This document shows, piece by piece, positions 5,610 to 6,082 of a DNA stretch of 6,082 bases. Location: assembly GCA_904502205.1 (NCBI GenBank), contig CAJGDR010000058.1, positions 1-6,082 of the forward strand, given 5' to 3'. The DNA comes from an uncultured Bacilli bacterium (lineage in GTDB: Bacteria > Bacillota_I > Bacilli_A > ML615J-28 > CAG-313). The notes under the pieces were generated by a model, which saw nothing but the letters and a program-made list of their open reading frames with translations, was not told where the DNA came from and made no database searches. The number at the start of each line of letters is the position of its first letter. Within the stretch, counting starts at the first letter, position 1. Made by a program: the position numbers and the translations under genes.

Positions 5610-5996
5610 TTATCCACGAGGTCTCTTTGGTGGACGGCATCCGTTATGTGGAACAGGTGTAACATCTTGAATAGATGTAATATCAAGTCCTGCAACTTGT
5701 AATGAACGGATAGCAGCTTCACGTCCTGGACCAGGTCCTTTAACAGTAACTTCAACTTTTTGCATTCCATTATCTAATGCAGCTTTAGCAGCAGCTTCAG
5801 ATGCCATTTGAGCAGCAAATGGAGTTGATTTTTTACTTCCTTTAAATCCAACTGCACCAGCACTGCTCCAAGATACTACGTTACCTTGAGGATCAGTGAT
5901 AGTTACGATTGTATTATTAAATGTTGAATGAATATGTGCAACCCCTGAAGGTACATTCTTTTTAACACGACGTTTACGAACAACTTTTTTAGCCAT
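5610..5996 (-). CDS. rpsK: 30S ribosomal protein S11 (uS11)
   Basis: A 128-residue S11 of normal length, part of the 30S platform next to the mRNA exit and the 3' end of 16S rRNA. Recognised from the basic N-terminus ([15 protein letters not shown]), [16 protein letters not shown] (20-35), [20 protein letters not shown] (44-63), [16 protein letters not shown] (85-100) and [14 protein letters not shown] (111-124). The last four residues are RPRG where many bacteria have RRRV. The start is supported by AAGGAGG (6006-6012) 9 bases upstream. It lies 14 bases after rpsM and 51 bases before rpoA in the alpha operon. Confidence 0.98.
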   Translation of the reverse strand: MAKKVVRKRRVKKNVPSGVAHIHSTFNNTIVTITDPQGNVVSWSSAGAVGFKGSKKSTPFAAQMASEAAAKAALDNGMQKVEVTVKGPGPGREAAIRSLQVAGLDITSIQDVTPVPHNGCRPPKRPRG

Positions 5997-6005
5997 TATT
6001 TTACG

Positions 6006-6013
6006 CCTCCTTA
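6006..6013 (-). promoter_or_regulatory. rpsK ribosome binding site fused to the rpsM stop codon
   Basis: The minus strand reads TAAGGAGG: the rpsM stop codon TAA (6011-6013) shares two bases with the strong AAGGAGG Shine-Dalgarno site of rpsK. A ribosome terminating on rpsM covers the rpsK initiation site, so S13 and S11 synthesis is likely coupled. Confidence 0.85.
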
Positions 6014-6082
6014 TTTCTTCTTGTTAGCTACAGTCTTAGCTGGGCCTTTACGAGTACGTGCATTTGTTCTAGTTCTTTGTCC
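6011..6082 (-). CDS. rpsM: 30S ribosomal protein S13 (uS13), C-terminal fragment cut by the window edge
   Basis: Only the last 23 codons and the TAA stop are present; the 5' part lies beyond position 6082. The translated end, [18 protein letters not shown] followed by ANKKK, is the standard basic C-terminal extension of S13, which reaches toward the tRNAs in the P site from the 30S head. It is followed 14 bases later by rpsK, the usual alpha-operon order. It is truncated by the window only, with no sign of a real break. Confidence 0.95.
   Translation of the reverse strand, partial: GQRTRTNARTRKGPAKTVANKKK

Overview
The window is an AT-rich (about 30% GC by eye) piece of a Firmicutes/Mollicutes-type chromosome. 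All nine recognisable genes lie on the minus strand, so transcription runs from high to low coordinates. The order rpsM-rpsK-rpoA-rplQ-[acetyltransferase]-ecfA1-ecfA2-ecfT-truA is the Bacillus-like arrangement at the end of the S10-spc-alpha ribosomal cluster, with one extra gene between rplQ and ecfA1. Every Trp in these proteins is TGG and no reading frame needs TGA to be read through, so the code looks standard. That argues against Mycoplasma/Spiroplasma and fits an AT-rich Bacilli relative, an Acholeplasma/Izemoplasma-like lineage or Erysipelotrichia. The exact group cannot be fixed from this sequence.

Region 1 (4060-6082) is the end of the alpha operon: the last 23 codons of rpsM (S13), then rpsK (S11), rpoA (RNA polymerase alpha) and rplQ (L17), closely spaced with strong Shine-Dalgarno sites and closed by a strong hairpin terminator at 4022-4050. 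Region 2 (3415-3988) is a self-contained single-gene unit: an extended -10 promoter, a RimJ/RimL-type GNAT acetyltransferase, and a terminator that contains the gene's own stop codon. Region 3 (1-3407) is a four-gene operon with its own promoter: ecfA1, ecfA2 and ecfT overlap one another and encode the shared energising module of energy-coupling-factor vitamin/metal uptake transporters, and truA (tRNA pseudouridine synthase) overlaps ecfT by one base. The operon ends in a terminator built on the truA stop codon.

This is a conserved housekeeping locus and I see no undescribed multi-gene system. The points worth a second look are lineage-specific elaborations of core proteins: RpoA with about 30 extra residues in its N-terminal domain and a strongly acidic C-terminal tail, and EcfT with an apparent additional pair of membrane segments. 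Also notable are the inserted acetyltransferase cassette, the packing of stop codons into terminators, and the absence of TGA from all nine stops. No rRNA, tRNA, CRISPR array, insertion sequence or riboswitch was seen. No gene-free stretch exceeds 300 bases.
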